DNA of 64,000 bases from the NCBI RefSeq assembly GCF_025966695.1, contig NZ_JAOEIY010000007.1, forward strand, positions 1 through 64,000, written 5' to 3'. The notes under the pieces are model-generated. The model saw nothing but the letters and a program-made list of their open reading frames with translations. It was not told the DNA's origin and made no database searches. A program made the translations under genes and the position numbers. This document shows positions 39,003 to 47,863 of the stretch, piece by piece. How positions within the stretch are numbered: position 1 is the first letter of the stretch; every line of letters begins with the position of its first letter. The stretch is from Stutzerimonas sp. S1. Lineage in GTDB: Bacteria > Pseudomonadota > Gammaproteobacteria > Pseudomonadales > Pseudomonadaceae.

Positions 39003-42000
39003 ATGACCGACGCAACGCCCGCTATCGATACCCTGCTGAAGAATCTCGACCAGGCCCTGTTCGCTGATCGCCACCGCCTGCGCCGGCAACTGCACGAGCT
39101 GAAGAAGAAGCCCGACGCGGCCAAGCTTGCCCAGTGGCTCGAACGCTTCCAGGCCTCGGTGGTCAAGGTCGAAGCGCGCCGGCAGAGTGTGCCGCGCATG
39201 CGCTACGACGACAGCCTGCCGATCGCCGCCAAGCGCGACGAGATCAAGGCCGCGCTGGAAAAACACCAGGTGCTGGTGATCGCCGGGGAGACCGGTTCGG
39301 GCAAGACCACCCAGTTGCCGAAGATCTGCCTGGAGATCGGCCGTGGTGTGCACGGGCTGATCGGCCATACCCAGCCGCGTCGCCTGGCCGCCCGCAGCGT
39401 CGCCACCCGCGTGGCCGAGGAGATCGGCACACCCCTGGGCGAACTGGTGGGTTATCAGGTGCGCTTCGAGGATCAGAGCAAGGACAGCTCGCTGATCAAG
39501 CTGATGACCGACGGCATCCTGCTGGCAGAAACACAGCACGACCGCTTCCTCGAGCGTTACGACACTATCATCGTCGACGAGGCCCACGAGCGTTCGCTGA
39601 ACATCGACTTCCTGCTCGGCTTCCTCAAGACCCTGCTGCCGCGTCGGCCGGACCTGAAGGTGATCATCACCTCGGCGACCATCGATCTGGAGCGGTTCAG
39701 CAAACATTTCAACGATGCGCCGATCATCGAGGTCTCCGGGCGCACCTACCCGGTGGAGACCTGGTACCGGCCGCTGGCTGCCGAGACCGACGAGGACGGC
39801 AACCGCATCGAGGACGACCTCACCGTCGACCAGGGCATCCTCGCCGCGCTGGACGAGATCGCCGCCCACGAAAAGAGCATCGGCAAGCGCCCCGGCGACG
39901 TGCTGGTGTTCCTCCCCGGCGAGCGGGAGATTCGCGATGCCGCCGAGGTGTTGCGCAAGGCCAACCTGCGCCTGACCGAGGTGCTGCCGCTGTATGCGCG
40001 GCTGACGCCGGCCGAGCAGCAGAAGATCTTCAAGCCCGCCGCCGGGCGCAAGATCGTGCTGGCGACCAACGTCGCGGAGACCTCGCTGACCGTGCCGGGC
40101 ATCCGCTACGTGATCGACTCGGGCACCGCGCGCATCAGCCGTTACAGCTACCGCGCCAAGGTCCAGCGCCTGCCCATCGAGGCGGTGTCCCAGGCCAGCG
40201 CCAACCAGCGCAAGGGCCGCTGCGGGCGGGTCGAGCCAGGTATTTGCATTCGCCTGTACAGCGAGGAGGATTTCCTCGGCCGGCCTGAATTCACCGATCC
40301 GGAGATCCTGCGCACCAACCTTGCCGCGGTGATCCTGCAGATGCTGCATCTGCGCTTGGGTGATATTCAGGATTTCCCCTTCATCGAGCCGCCGGATGGC
40401 AAAGCCATCAGCGACGGCTTCAACCTGCTGCAGGAGCTCTCGGCGGTCAACCGCGAGAACCAGCTGACCCCGCTGGGTCGCCAGCTGGCGCGTCTGCCGA
40501 TCGACCCGCGTCTTGGTCGCATGCTGCTGGAGGCCGCGGTGCAAGGCAGCCTGGCCGAGGTGCTGATCGTCGCCAGCGCGCTCTCGGTGCAGGACGTGCG
40601 CGAGCGCCCGGCCGACCGCCAGCAGGCCGCCGACCAGGCCCACGCGCAGTGGAAGGACCCGGACTCGGACTTCGCCGCGCTGATCAACCTCTGGCGCGGT
40701 TTCGAAGAGAAGCGTCAGGAGCTGGGCGCCAACGCGCTGCGCAGCTGGTGCCGCAAGAACTTCCTCAACTATCTGCGTCTGCGCGAATGGCGTGATGCGC
40801 ACCGGCAACTGCTGCTGATCGTGCGCGAGCTCAAGCTCGGCGCGGGCCGCGCGGTGGATGGCTCCGGCCATCCACCCTACGAAAAGCCGGGCGCCCGCCC
40901 CGACCGTAGGGTGGACAACGGCAAAGCCTTGTCCACCGGCAACGCCGCAAAATCGGTGGATGGCCACCTTGTGGAAGACGGCGCAGCCTCTTCCGCGCGT
41001 CCCGCCGAGGCCGGCTCCCAACCCGCGCCGACCAAGGACACCAAGGTCAACGTCATCCTCCGCCAGCAGCACGAAGCCAGCGAGGCGGCGCAGAAGGCCA
41101 AGAGCTACGCTGCGGTGCACAAGGCGATTCTCGCCGGCCTGCTCAGCCAGATCGGCAACAAGACCGAGGAGGGCGACTTCCTCGGTGCGCGCCAGCGGCG
41201 CTTCTGGGTGCATCCCTCCAGCGTGATCGGCCGCAAGAAGCCCAACTGGCTGATGGCCGCCGAGCTCGTGGAAACCACCAAGCTGTTCGCGCGCATGGTC
41301 GCCAAGATCGAACCGGATTGGATCGAGCCGCTGGCCGGCCACCTGATCAAGAAGAACCACTTCGAGCCGCACTGGGAGAAGAAGCGCGGCCAGGTGGTGG
41401 CCTACGAGCAGGTGACGCTCTACGGCATGATCATCGTCGGCCGCCGCCCGGTGCACTACGGGCCGATCGATCCGCCGGCGGCGCGCGAGCTGTTCATCCG
41501 CGAAGGGTTGGTGCGCGGCGAGATGCACAGCCGTGCGCGCGCGCTCAGCGCCAATCGCGAACTGCTCGAACGCCTCGACGAGCTGGAAGCCAAGGCACGC
41601 CGCCGTGACATCCTCGCCGACGAGGAAACCCTGTACGACTACTACGCTGCGCGCCTGCCGGCGGACATCTACCAGACCGCCAGCTTCGAGAACTGGTACA
41701 AGCGCGAAAGCGCGAAGAATCCGCAGCTGCTGATCATGCGTGAGGAAGACGTGCTCGCCCGCGAGGCCAGCGAGGTCACCGCCGCGCAGTACCCGGATCA
41801 CCTGCGCATTGGCGAGCTGCAGTTGCCGCTGGAGTATCACTTCGAGCCCAACCACCCGCGCGACGGCGTGACCCTGCGCGTGCCGGCGCCGCTGTTGCCG
41901 CAATTGCGCAGCGAGCGGATCGACTGGCTGGTGCCCGGCCTGCTGGAGGCCAAAGCCGTGGCGCTGGTGCGCAACCTGCCGAAGGCGCTGCGCAAGAACT

Positions 42001-43157
42001 TCGTCCCGGTGCCGGACTTCGTCGGTGCGGCGCTGGCCAAGATCGTCTTCGCTGAAGGCGCGCTGCCGGAGGCGCTGGGTCGCGAACTGTTGCGCATGAC
42101 CGGCGCGCGAGTGCCGGAGGAAGCCTGGGCAGAGGCGGCCGCCGGCCTGGAAAACCACCTGAAGATGAACATCGAAGTGGTCGATGCCCGCGGCAAGTTT
42201 CTCGGCGAAGGCCGCGACCTGGCTGAGCTGACCGCGCGCTTCGCCGAGGCCAGCCAGGCCGCACTGGCGCCACCACAGCAGAAGGCCGAACAGAAACCGG
42301 TCGAAGCCAAGGGTTTTGCCCAGGTCGCGGAGAAGGCCCAGGCGAAGATGGCCGGGCTGTCGATGACGGTCTACCCGGCGCTGGTGGAAGAGGGCGGGGT
42401 GGTCAAGGAGGGGCGTTTCCCGACCCAGGCCGAGGCCGAGTGGCAACACCGCCGCGCCCTGCAGCGCCTGTTGCTGCAGCAGCTGGCGGAGCCGGCCAAG
42501 TACCTGCGCAACAAGCTGCCGGGTCTCACCGAACTGAGCCTGCTTTATCGCGACATGGGCAAGGTCGATGCGCTGGTCGAGGACATCCTGCTGGCCAGCC
42601 TGGACAGCTGCATCCTTGATGGAGAAGCCCAGCTACCGCGTGACGGCGCCGCACTGGCGTCCCTGGCCGAGCGCAAGCGCGGCGACTGGACCGCGCATGC
42701 CGAACGGCTGGCGCGCCTGACGCTGGAAATCCTCAAGCACTGGCACGGCCTGCAGAAGCGCTTCAAGGGCAGGATCGACCTGGCCCAGGCCGTCGCGCTC
42801 AACGACATCAAGGCGCAGCTCGCCAATCTGGTCTATCCGGGCTTCGTCCGCGAGACGCCGGCCGAGTGGCTGAAGGAATACCCGCGCTACCTCAAGGCCA
42901 TCGAGCAGCGCTTCGAGAAGATCGGCGCGCAGCTGCAGCGCGACCGGGTCTGGTCCGGTGAACTGGCCGGATGTTGGGAGCAGTACCAGGCGCGGCTTAA
43001 GAAGCACCTGCAGGAAGGCAAGCGCGATCCCGAGCTGGCGCTGTATCGCTGGATGCTCGAGGAATATCGCGTCTCGCTGTGGGCGCAGCAACTCGGCACG
43101 AAGATGGCGGTATCGGACAAGCGCCTGAACAAACAGTGGAGCCAGACCCAGGCGTGA
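39003..43157 (+). CDS. hrpA: ATP-dependent RNA helicase HrpA
   Basis: 1384 residues, longer than the roughly 1300 of E. coli HrpA. Walker A GETGSGKTTQ starts at residue 95, DEAHERS near 192, and SATIDLERFS follows. Helicase C motifs TNVAETSLTVPGI and QRKGRCGRV, HA2 and OB domains, and the long DUF3418 C-terminus are present. DEAH-box HrpA resolves stalled ribosomes in E. coli. Between RELKLG and KVNVILRQQHEA, about residues 612-675, lies an inserted segment encoded by a palindromic repeat (40853-41010) that does not resemble helicase sequence. The frame is uninterrupted, so the enzyme is probably active. Confidence 0.95.
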   Translation: MTDATPAIDTLLKNLDQALFADRHRLRRQLHELKKKPDAAKLAQWLERFQASVVKVEARRQSVPRMRYDDSLPIAAKRDEIKAALEKHQVLVIAGETGSGKTTQLPKICLEIGRGVHGLIGHTQPRRLAARSVATRVAEEIGTPLGELVGYQVRFEDQSKDSSLIKLMTDGILLAETQHDRFLERYDTIIVDEAHERSLNIDFLLGFLKTLLPRRPDLKVIITSATIDLERFSKHFNDAPIIEVSGRTYPVETWYRPLAAETDEDGNRIEDDLTVDQGILAALDEIAAHEKSIGKRPGDVLVFLPGEREIRDAAEVLRKANLRLTEVLPLYARLTPAEQQKIFKPAAGRKIVLATNVAETSLTVPGIRYVIDSGTARISRYSYRAKVQRLPIEAVSQASANQRKGRCGRVEPGICIRLYSEEDFLGRPEFTDPEILRTNLAAVILQMLHLRLGDIQDFPFIEPPDGKAISDGFNLLQELSAVNRENQLTPLGRQLARLPIDPRLGRMLLEAAVQGSLAEVLIVASALSVQDVRERPADRQQAADQAHAQWKDPDSDFAALINLWRGFEEKRQELGANALRSWCRKNFLNYLRLREWRDAHRQLLLIVRELKLGAGRAVDGSGHPPYEKPGARPDRRVDNGKALSTGNAAKSVDGHLVEDGAASSARPAEAGSQPAPTKDTKVNVILRQQHEASEAAQKAKSYAAVHKAILAGLLSQIGNKTEEGDFLGARQRRFWVHPSSVIGRKKPNWLMAAELVETTKLFARMVAKIEPDWIEPLAGHLIKKNHFEPHWEKKRGQVVAYEQVTLYGMIIVGRRPVHYGPIDPPAARELFIREGLVRGEMHSRARALSANRELLERLDELEAKARRRDILADEETLYDYYAARLPADIYQTASFENWYKRESAKNPQLLIMREEDVLAREASEVTAAQYPDHLRIGELQLPLEYHFEPNHPRDGVTLRVPAPLLPQLRSERIDWLVPGLLEAKAVALVRNLPKALRKNFVPVPDFVGAALAKIVFAEGALPEALGRELLRMTGARVPEEAWAEAAAGLENHLKMNIEVVDARGKFLGEGRDLAELTARFAEASQAALAPPQQKAEQKPVEAKGFAQVAEKAQAKMAGLSMTVYPALVEEGGVVKEGRFPTQAEAEWQHRRALQRLLLQQLAEPAKYLRNKLPGLTELSLLYRDMGKVDALVEDILLASLDSCILDGEAQLPRDGAALASLAERKRGDWTAHAERLARLTLEILKHWHGLQKRFKGRIDLAQAVALNDIKAQLANLVYPGFVRETPAEWLKEYPRYLKAIEQRFEKIGAQLQRDRVWSGELAGCWEQYQARLKKHLQEGKRDPELALYRWMLEEYRVSLWAQQLGTKMAVSDKRLNKQWSQTQA
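40853..40937. repeat. Palindromic repeat inserted in frame within hrpA
   Basis: Two back-to-back hairpins in mirror arrangement: GGTGGATGG/CCATCCACC (40853-40876), then CTACG, about 23 bases, CGTAG, then GGTGGACAA/TTGTCCACC (40910-40937). A second, decayed piece follows at 40955-41008 (GGTGGATGGCCACC; GGAAGA/TCTTCC around CGGCGCAGCC). The same architecture occurs between genes at 45233-45310. The 85 bases are read through as protein. Confidence 0.8.
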
Positions 43158-43169
43158 ACCCGGCGCGGT

Positions 43170-43982
43170 TCAGCCGATCGGCTGCAGAAACCGCGCGATT
43201 CGCTCTAGCACCTGCCGCGGCTGTTCGCGGTGCGGCACATGACCGACGCCGGGCAACAGCGCCTGCTCCACCGGCCCGGCGGCATGCTGCCCGATGAGCT
43301 GCGGATGCTGTTCGGAGCCGAATTCGTCGTCGCTGCCGTGGATGGCCAGCGCCGGGCTGCGCACGGCGGGCAGTGCCGGCTGCAGCGACCAGGAGGCGAA
43401 GCCGGGGTCGAGCCAGGTATCGATCCAGGCGCTCAGTACCCAATCGCTGCGCTCACCGTGATAGCGCCGCAGGCGCTCCCGTTGAGCCGCATCGGCGAAC
43501 CAAGCCTTGGCCTGGCGGATGCCGGCCAGGGTGCGCGCCTCGACAAAGGTGACCGCCGCCATCGTCACCAGCGCCTGACACTCCTGCGCGAACCGCGCTG
43601 CACAATGCACGGCCATGCTGCCGCCGACGCTATGGCCGAGCACCACGAAGCGCTCGATACCCAGCTGCTCCCGCACGGCCGCGAAGCCGTCCGTGGCTTC
43701 ATCCTCGACGAAGCTCGGCGCGGGCGCCGACGTCAGCCTGTCCGAGCGACCGAAACCCCGCCGGTCATAGGCCACCACCGTCCGCCCGGTCGCGCGGCTG
43801 AGAACGGCAGGGAAGTCACGCCACTGCTCGATGCAGCCGAGCGACTCGTGCAGCAGCAGGATCGGCGCACGCTCGCCAGCCGCGACGGCGTCGGGAATCC
43901 AGCTGCGAACGAAGATGCGCCCGGCTGCACTATCGACCCACAGGTCCGTCGCGGCTGCGTCGAGCGTTGCGCTGATAGTCAT
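43170..43982 (-). CDS. Alpha/beta hydrolase
   Basis: 270 residues with AGGACGCC before the ATG. Nucleophile Ser118 in GHSVGG, oxyanion region LLLHESLG near 43-50, acid Asp in IHGSDDEFG near 227 and His in GVGHVPHRE near 252 complete the triad. A haloperoxidase-like or esterase-like fold is likely. It has no signal peptide. It converges on hrpA, and no neighbour points to a substrate. Confidence 0.85.
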   Translation of the reverse strand: MTISATLDAAATDLWVDSAAGRIFVRSWIPDAVAAGERAPILLLHESLGCIEQWRDFPAVLSRATGRTVVAYDRRGFGRSDRLTSAPAPSFVEDEATDGFAAVREQLGIERFVVLGHSVGGSMAVHCAARFAQECQALVTMAAVTFVEARTLAGIRQAKAWFADAAQRERLRRYHGERSDWVLSAWIDTWLDPGFASWSLQPALPAVRSPALAIHGSDDEFGSEQHPQLIGQHAAGPVEQALLPGVGHVPHREQPRQVLERIARFLQPIG

Positions 43983-44148
43983 GGATGGCGTCCTGAACGA
44001 TACGGATCGCGTAGCTGTATCGGTCTTTTACGTAAACGTCAATCTGCGCAGCGGCCTGGATCGGGGCTGGCAGCCTGAGACGTGGCTAATCCACGCGCCG
44101 CCCGGCACGGGCCCCGGTGCTCGCGCCCGAATGCCGTACGTCGCCGGT

Positions 44149-45027
44149 TCAGAGCACTATCGATCCGTCGATGCAGGTAACGGCCTGCCCGCCGACCGTT
44201 ATCAGGTCGTCACAGATGCCGAGGTGAATGAAACCCGAGCGGCCGACATTGGCTCCCTGGCTGGCCAGAAAGGTCGTTCCGAAGCGCTGGGTTTGCCCGG
44301 TCTGCCGGATGAACGCAGCCATGGCGCCGTTACCGCTGCCGCACACCGGGTCTTCATTGATGCCGCAGGCCGGCGCAAAGGCGCGGACCTCCACGCCAGC
44401 GGCATGGTCATCGGCGTACTGACCAAAGATCACCACGCCGGTCGCCCTGGCGCGATTGGAGTGGCGCTTCATCCGCTCGAAATCGGGACGGTTCGCCGCC
44501 ACGGCCTGTGCGTCGGACAGCTGCGCGACGACCCAGCGCGCACCAACGTCCACTAGGCAAGGGCGAAATTCTCTCAGGATCGACGCGCCGAGAATGCCTT
44601 CCAGCTCACCGACCTCGGCCTCCTCCAGCGGAAGCAGGGTTGGCTCCGGGAGTTCGAACGCGATTCGTTGCCGGCCGGCTTCATCGGTCGACAACTCCAG
44701 CCTGACGAGGCCAGCGGCACATTCCTGCACGAGCCCGCCAGCGGTTGGCCGGACCAGACCGGCCTCCAGCAACGCATGCGCTGTGCCGATGGTTGGATGC
44801 CCTGCAAATGGCAGCTCCGAGGCGGGCGTGAAGATGCGTACACGGTAATCGGCCGATGCGGTCGTCTTGCTTACCACGAAGGTGGTTTCAGACAGGTTCG
44901 TCCAGTTGGCGATCTGCTGCATCTGCGCGTCGCTCAATCCATCCGCGTCCAGCACTACCGCCACCGGGTTGCCCTTGAAGCGCTCGGCGGTGAATACGTC
45001 CACTTGCTTGAAGCTGACCTGTTTCAT
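44149..45027 (-). CDS. PhzF family isomerase/epimerase-like protein
   Basis: 292 residues from the ATG at 45027 (MKQVSFKQVDVFTAERFKGN). Catalytic Glu47 sits in NLSETTFV, with PFAGHPTIGTAHAL and GSGNGAMAAF as the other half of the diaminopimelate epimerase-like fold. PhzF itself acts in phenazine synthesis, but no other phz gene is present, so a stand-alone isomerase of unknown substrate is more likely. Confidence 0.87.
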   Translation of the reverse strand: MKQVSFKQVDVFTAERFKGNPVAVVLDADGLSDAQMQQIANWTNLSETTFVVSKTTASADYRVRIFTPASELPFAGHPTIGTAHALLEAGLVRPTAGGLVQECAAGLVRLELSTDEAGRQRIAFELPEPTLLPLEEAEVGELEGILGASILREFRPCLVDVGARWVVAQLSDAQAVAANRPDFERMKRHSNRARATGVVIFGQYADDHAAGVEVRAFAPACGINEDPVCGSGNGAMAAFIRQTGQTQRFGTTFLASQGANVGRSGFIHLGICDDLITVGGQAVTCIDGSIVL

Positions 45028-45663
45028 GGTGCTACCCAAATAGCCTGAGGATGCGCCGAGCGTACCGAGCACCAGGCCGGGAGGAACAGGTTCAGTTGGC
45101 GAGTGTGTTCACAGGTACAGTTTTCGGGGCTGCGCCAGCTCGAAGCTCGGCGCCCGCCAACGGATGGTTCTGGCTGGTTGCCGCGTTTGCAGAGGGGGCG
45201 CGGCCGACCTTATGCCGTCAATCGCAGCAGCCGGTGGACAAGTACACGTTGTCCACCCTACAACGCCCACAAGTTCGCGTAGGGTGGAAAACCGCGCAGC
45301 GTTTTCCACCGATGGTCGTCCAGGCTGCTCGCTGGGCAGTGTGGTGCCACCAACGACGTTTCAGTGGCGACTGGCAGAGCGCAAGGCCCGCCTGACGGTG
45401 GGAGTGATCAGCAAGATAAGGAAGCTTTCCAGCGGTTTGTGGTGAGAAGCGAGACTGTCGGAACAGGCGAGTCCTGCAGCGGAACAAGGCCGATAACAAT
45501 CATGATCCTCGGGATCGCTTGAACGCTTGGCCCCCGCTGCGCGAACTACAGAATGGCCAGGGCAATGCCCATGACAAGGCCGGATATACGAATGCAACCG
45601 CGCTGACGACAGGATCGAAAAAAGCTTTCCTCACTGCTTGTGGGGAGAGTCCATATACCAATT
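45028..45663. other. Long intergenic region left of the cassette array
   Basis: 636 bases with no gene I can support. It contains one palindromic repeat (45233-45310). Short open frames on both strands lack start signals and known motifs. The GC content falls toward the right edge, where the cassette array begins at a GTTATGC box (45664-45670). Confidence 0.55.
45233..45310. repeat. Palindromic repeat, intergenic copy
   Basis: GGTGGACAA/TTGTCCACC (45233-45257), CTACA, about 15 bases, CGTAG, then GGTGGAAAAC/GTTTTCCACC (45283-45310). It has the same double-hairpin plan and the same CCACCCTAC...GTAGGGTGG core as the copy inside hrpA. Confidence 0.8.
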
Positions 45664-45664
45664 G

Positions 45665-46258
45665 TTATGCTTTGTTTTTATCGCTAGCTAATTTTTCAAC
45701 TCTCTGATTTATAGCTATGTAAATATTTGATGCAAACATGCCAACCAGAACAGCCACTAGTGCCATTGAATAAAACTCAGAACCTATATCTGTCGCGCTC
45801 GGAAGCTGCTCTATTTGAGAGTCGGTAGAGTGCGGAATGTAGGGGATTACTAAAGCAAGAAAAATCTTACTCTTTAGACTAAGCCATGAAAATGCAGCCA
45901 TAAGGCCGGATGAAAATATTATTGGAATATTTTTCTCTGCTCGTATTCCGGCCATAAGCACTCTTGCCAGAGCACCGATAAGGCCAAGAATGAATGGCAC
46001 GACCAAAAGGGTTAGGGCGTTATAGAACTCAGTAATTACTGAAAGAGTCTCTTTTTTCAGTGTGAATATTTCTGGATTTCTTGTGGCAGTAAAATAAAAA
46101 ACCACTGCAAGTGCAGCTGCGGCATAGATATAAACCATTCGCACCATAAACTCTCTACGAGTTAATTTATCGAATATTTTCGGCTGACCGGATTGGAACG
46201 GTTCTTGCTCGCCAATGTGGTGGATTTTACTTGCTTCTTTTTCTTGCTCTGCTGACAT
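45665..46258 (-). CDS. Cassette-encoded membrane protein, unknown function
   Basis: 197 residues from the ATG at 46258 (MSAEQEKEASKIHHIGE) with GAGAG upstream; an ATG at 46288 lies inside the preceding attC. About four hydrophobic spans: MVYIYAAAALAVVFYF, ALTLLVVPFILGLIGALARV, FSSGLMAAFSWLSL to FLALVIPY, and MALVAVLVGMFASNIYI. Its stop codon lies in a GTTATGC box at 45664-45670, but no full attC follows. It is the last cassette. No family recognised. Confidence 0.65.
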   Translation of the reverse strand: MSAEQEKEASKIHHIGEQEPFQSGQPKIFDKLTRREFMVRMVYIYAAAALAVVFYFTATRNPEIFTLKKETLSVITEFYNALTLLVVPFILGLIGALARVLMAGIRAEKNIPIIFSSGLMAAFSWLSLKSKIFLALVIPYIPHSTDSQIEQLPSATDIGSEFYSMALVAVLVGMFASNIYIAINQRVEKLASDKNKA

Positions 46259-46284
46259 TACTGTTCTCTCTGGGTGGCCTTTAG

Positions 46285-46356
46285 ACATAACGCTTTGCTC
46301 ACCGGTAAATTGCGAGCGCAGCGAGTAATTTATCCGCGTGCAGCAACTTGTTATGC
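46285..46356 (-). repeat. attC site of a different subtype
   Basis: ACATAAC to GTTATGC on the plus strand, 72 bp. Inner arms CGGTAAATT and AATTTATCCG pair with one unpaired base, the usual attC polarity mark. It shares almost nothing with the other four attC sites outside the end boxes, so this cassette came from another array type. Confidence 0.75.
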
Positions 46357-47334
46357 CTTATTTTTCAAGACCAAGGATTCAAGGCTGCTTTCAAATTCCT
46401 GCTGCTTTGCAGCGTCATCATTAAACTTTACTGCATGATCCTTAAGGTTTTTCAGAAAAATAATGATTGAATCAATTTTCTGAAGAAGTCTGCTTAGAGC
46501 TTTAACTCTACCAATACTTTCATCTGAGTATTTTGGCCAGCTTACCGTGTACTCTCGCATAACACTATAGCCATCACTTTTATCTTCAATTTTGGCAGTG
46601 CTAATAATTTTGTTCTTTAACTCCGTCACGCTAAAAGATGAGTCTATTTGAAAAACTATAACTTCAGGGTTAACGCCCATATCTTCCATGCAGAGCTGAA
46701 ATACCATGCTGTCGTAACGAAAGTCTCCATTCCAATAGTTCAGCTCACTGTTTAGGGTGTCTAATATTACCTTCCTAATATTCACGCAGTGCTGCTCAAG
46801 AATAAAGTCATTCTTGAAGTAATTAATGTCAACCTTGGTCGTGGCATGGATGTGGCACAGCAAAACTTCCAGAAATACTTCTATTTCGTTTGAGATCTTT
46901 AAAAGAGCAGAATTTTTCTCATTTACCCCGCCCCATTGTGGCTTTGTATCGGCGGCTGATCGATAATTTCTTTCTAGCTCAGGGATTCTTGTGTATATCC
47001 AGTTAAGTACCTCTTCAGCATCTCTGGATACTTGCAAAGCTGTTTGGCAAAGCATTGTCTCATTTGTAAGTGACCTCAGCCTAACCCAAGTGTTGAATAC
47101 TATTCCTCTTTTTACAGTTAAATCCCTATAATCACGAGCATTAAGCTTTTTATCTAATTCATCATGAAAAAGGCTAACTGCCTTGGCGAAGTCAAAAATA
47201 ACGACTTCCGACTTTTCATCTTTCCTTGAGAATAGATGGACATAATCATCAAGACCATGCTCGTCTACAGCTTTTATATATCTTCCGGTGTCCTTATCTA
47301 CCAGCAATGACCTTATTGCCAAATCATTTTTCAT
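46351..47334 (-). CDS. Cassette-encoded protein of unknown function, 327 residues
   Basis: Starts MKNDLAIRSLLVDKDTG with AGGAAAA upstream; a GTG one codon earlier is also open. Soluble, mixed alpha-helical, no signal peptide, no motif that I can assign. The C-terminal third (RVKALSRLLQKIDSIIIFLKNLKDH) looks like a long amphipathic helix. The TAA stop is inside the attC at 46285-46356. Codon use is AT-rich and unlike the surrounding chromosome, which points to transfer. Confidence 0.7.
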   Translation of the reverse strand: MKNDLAIRSLLVDKDTGRYIKAVDEHGLDDYVHLFSRKDEKSEVVIFDFAKAVSLFHDELDKKLNARDYRDLTVKRGIVFNTWVRLRSLTNETMLCQTALQVSRDAEEVLNWIYTRIPELERNYRSAADTKPQWGGVNEKNSALLKISNEIEVFLEVLLCHIHATTKVDINYFKNDFILEQHCVNIRKVILDTLNSELNYWNGDFRYDSMVFQLCMEDMGVNPEVIVFQIDSSFSVTELKNKIISTAKIEDKSDGYSVMREYTVSWPKYSDESIGRVKALSRLLQKIDSIIIFLKNLKDHAVKFNDDAAKQQEFESSLESLVLKNKA

Positions 47335-47386
47335 CACGTTTTCCTAGCAAATCCTGGGTGCAGAAAATTTCTGCAATTTTCTTAAC

Positions 47387-47462
47387 GCATAACGTTTGGT
47401 TAAGGGGCGGGCTTTAACCCGTCCCAGTGAGCGAAGCGAACGGTTTGAACCAAGTGTTATAA
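47387..47462 (-). repeat. attC site (76 bp)
   Basis: GCATAAC at 47387-47393 to GTTATAA at 47456-47462. Inner TGGTTAA pairs with TTGAACCA leaving one bulged base; central GGGGCGGG...CCCGTCCC stem. Near-identical to three other copies here. Confidence 0.88.
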
Positions 47463-47744
47463 GCCATTTTGGGATTTTTTCTCCATGGCCAAACTGTACA
47501 ATGTGTCTATCGCAGACTGCCCTCGATTATCTTTTGGTTCGATCGAAACTCCGCTGGGAAAATCTTCATAAACAAGATTCAGCGTTGCACCGGAGTACTC
47601 AATTTCCCAGAGATGCATATCAGGAGTTTCAATTTTGGCTAACACAGTTGCGCCAATTTGCCGAACGTATTTTTCGGCAAACAGGGGGAATGACTCCCAG
47701 GCTCCGGCCTCAGTGAGCTGCAAGCAGTTACTCCCTGAGGCCAT
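47457..47744 (-). CDS. Cassette-encoded small protein, unknown function
   Basis: 95 residues from the ATG at 47744 (MASGSNCLQLTEAGAWESFP), which has AAGGAAA at the right distance; the ATG at 47777 is only 11 bases from the preceding attC and lacks a ribosome-binding site. The pattern of aromatic residues (WESF, MHLWEIEY, LVYEDF) weakly resembles the DUF3630 family; this is a guess. Soluble, mixed alpha/beta. TAA stop lies inside the attC. Confidence 0.65.
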   Translation of the reverse strand: MASGSNCLQLTEAGAWESFPLFAEKYVRQIGATVLAKIETPDMHLWEIEYSGATLNLVYEDFPSGVSIEPKDNRGQSAIDTLYSLAMEKKSQNGL

Positions 47745-47787
47745 TTTGTATTTCCTTGGATTGGCGAAAGTGATCATTGGCTATGGA

Positions 47788-47863
47788 TTATAATGTTTGG
47801 TTAAGGGGCGGGCTTTAGCCCGTCCCAGCGAGCGAAGTGAGCGATTTGAACCATTTGTTAGCT
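47788..47863 (-). repeat. attC site (76 bp) with mutated crossover box
   Basis: Same body as its neighbours, but the box that should read GCATAAC/GTTATGC is TTATAAT/ATTATAA, so the G-TT crossover triplet is lost at the recombining end. The other end is AGCTAAC on the minus strand and looks intact. Confidence 0.82.

Noticed and set aside
40853..40937. Transposon or CRISPR-like origin for the repeat inside hrpA
   Set aside because: There is no transposase, no target duplication and no regular spacing; the element is a two-hairpin palindrome, not a repeat-spacer array.
38766..42449. A 1227-residue open frame antisense to hrpA
   Set aside because: It is the complementary-strand shadow of high-GC codons in hrpA; the product is low-complexity, rich in Arg, Gln, His and Leu, with no motif or start signal.
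45028..45663. Decayed regulator or transporter gene beside the PhzF-like gene
   Set aside because: Short frames were read on both strands and none showed a recognisable domain, so no pseudogene is claimed.
45592..45670. A sixth attC after the last cassette
   Set aside because: Only the GTTATGC box and a weak ATGCAAC are present; the inner arms do not pair, so a complete attC is not supported.
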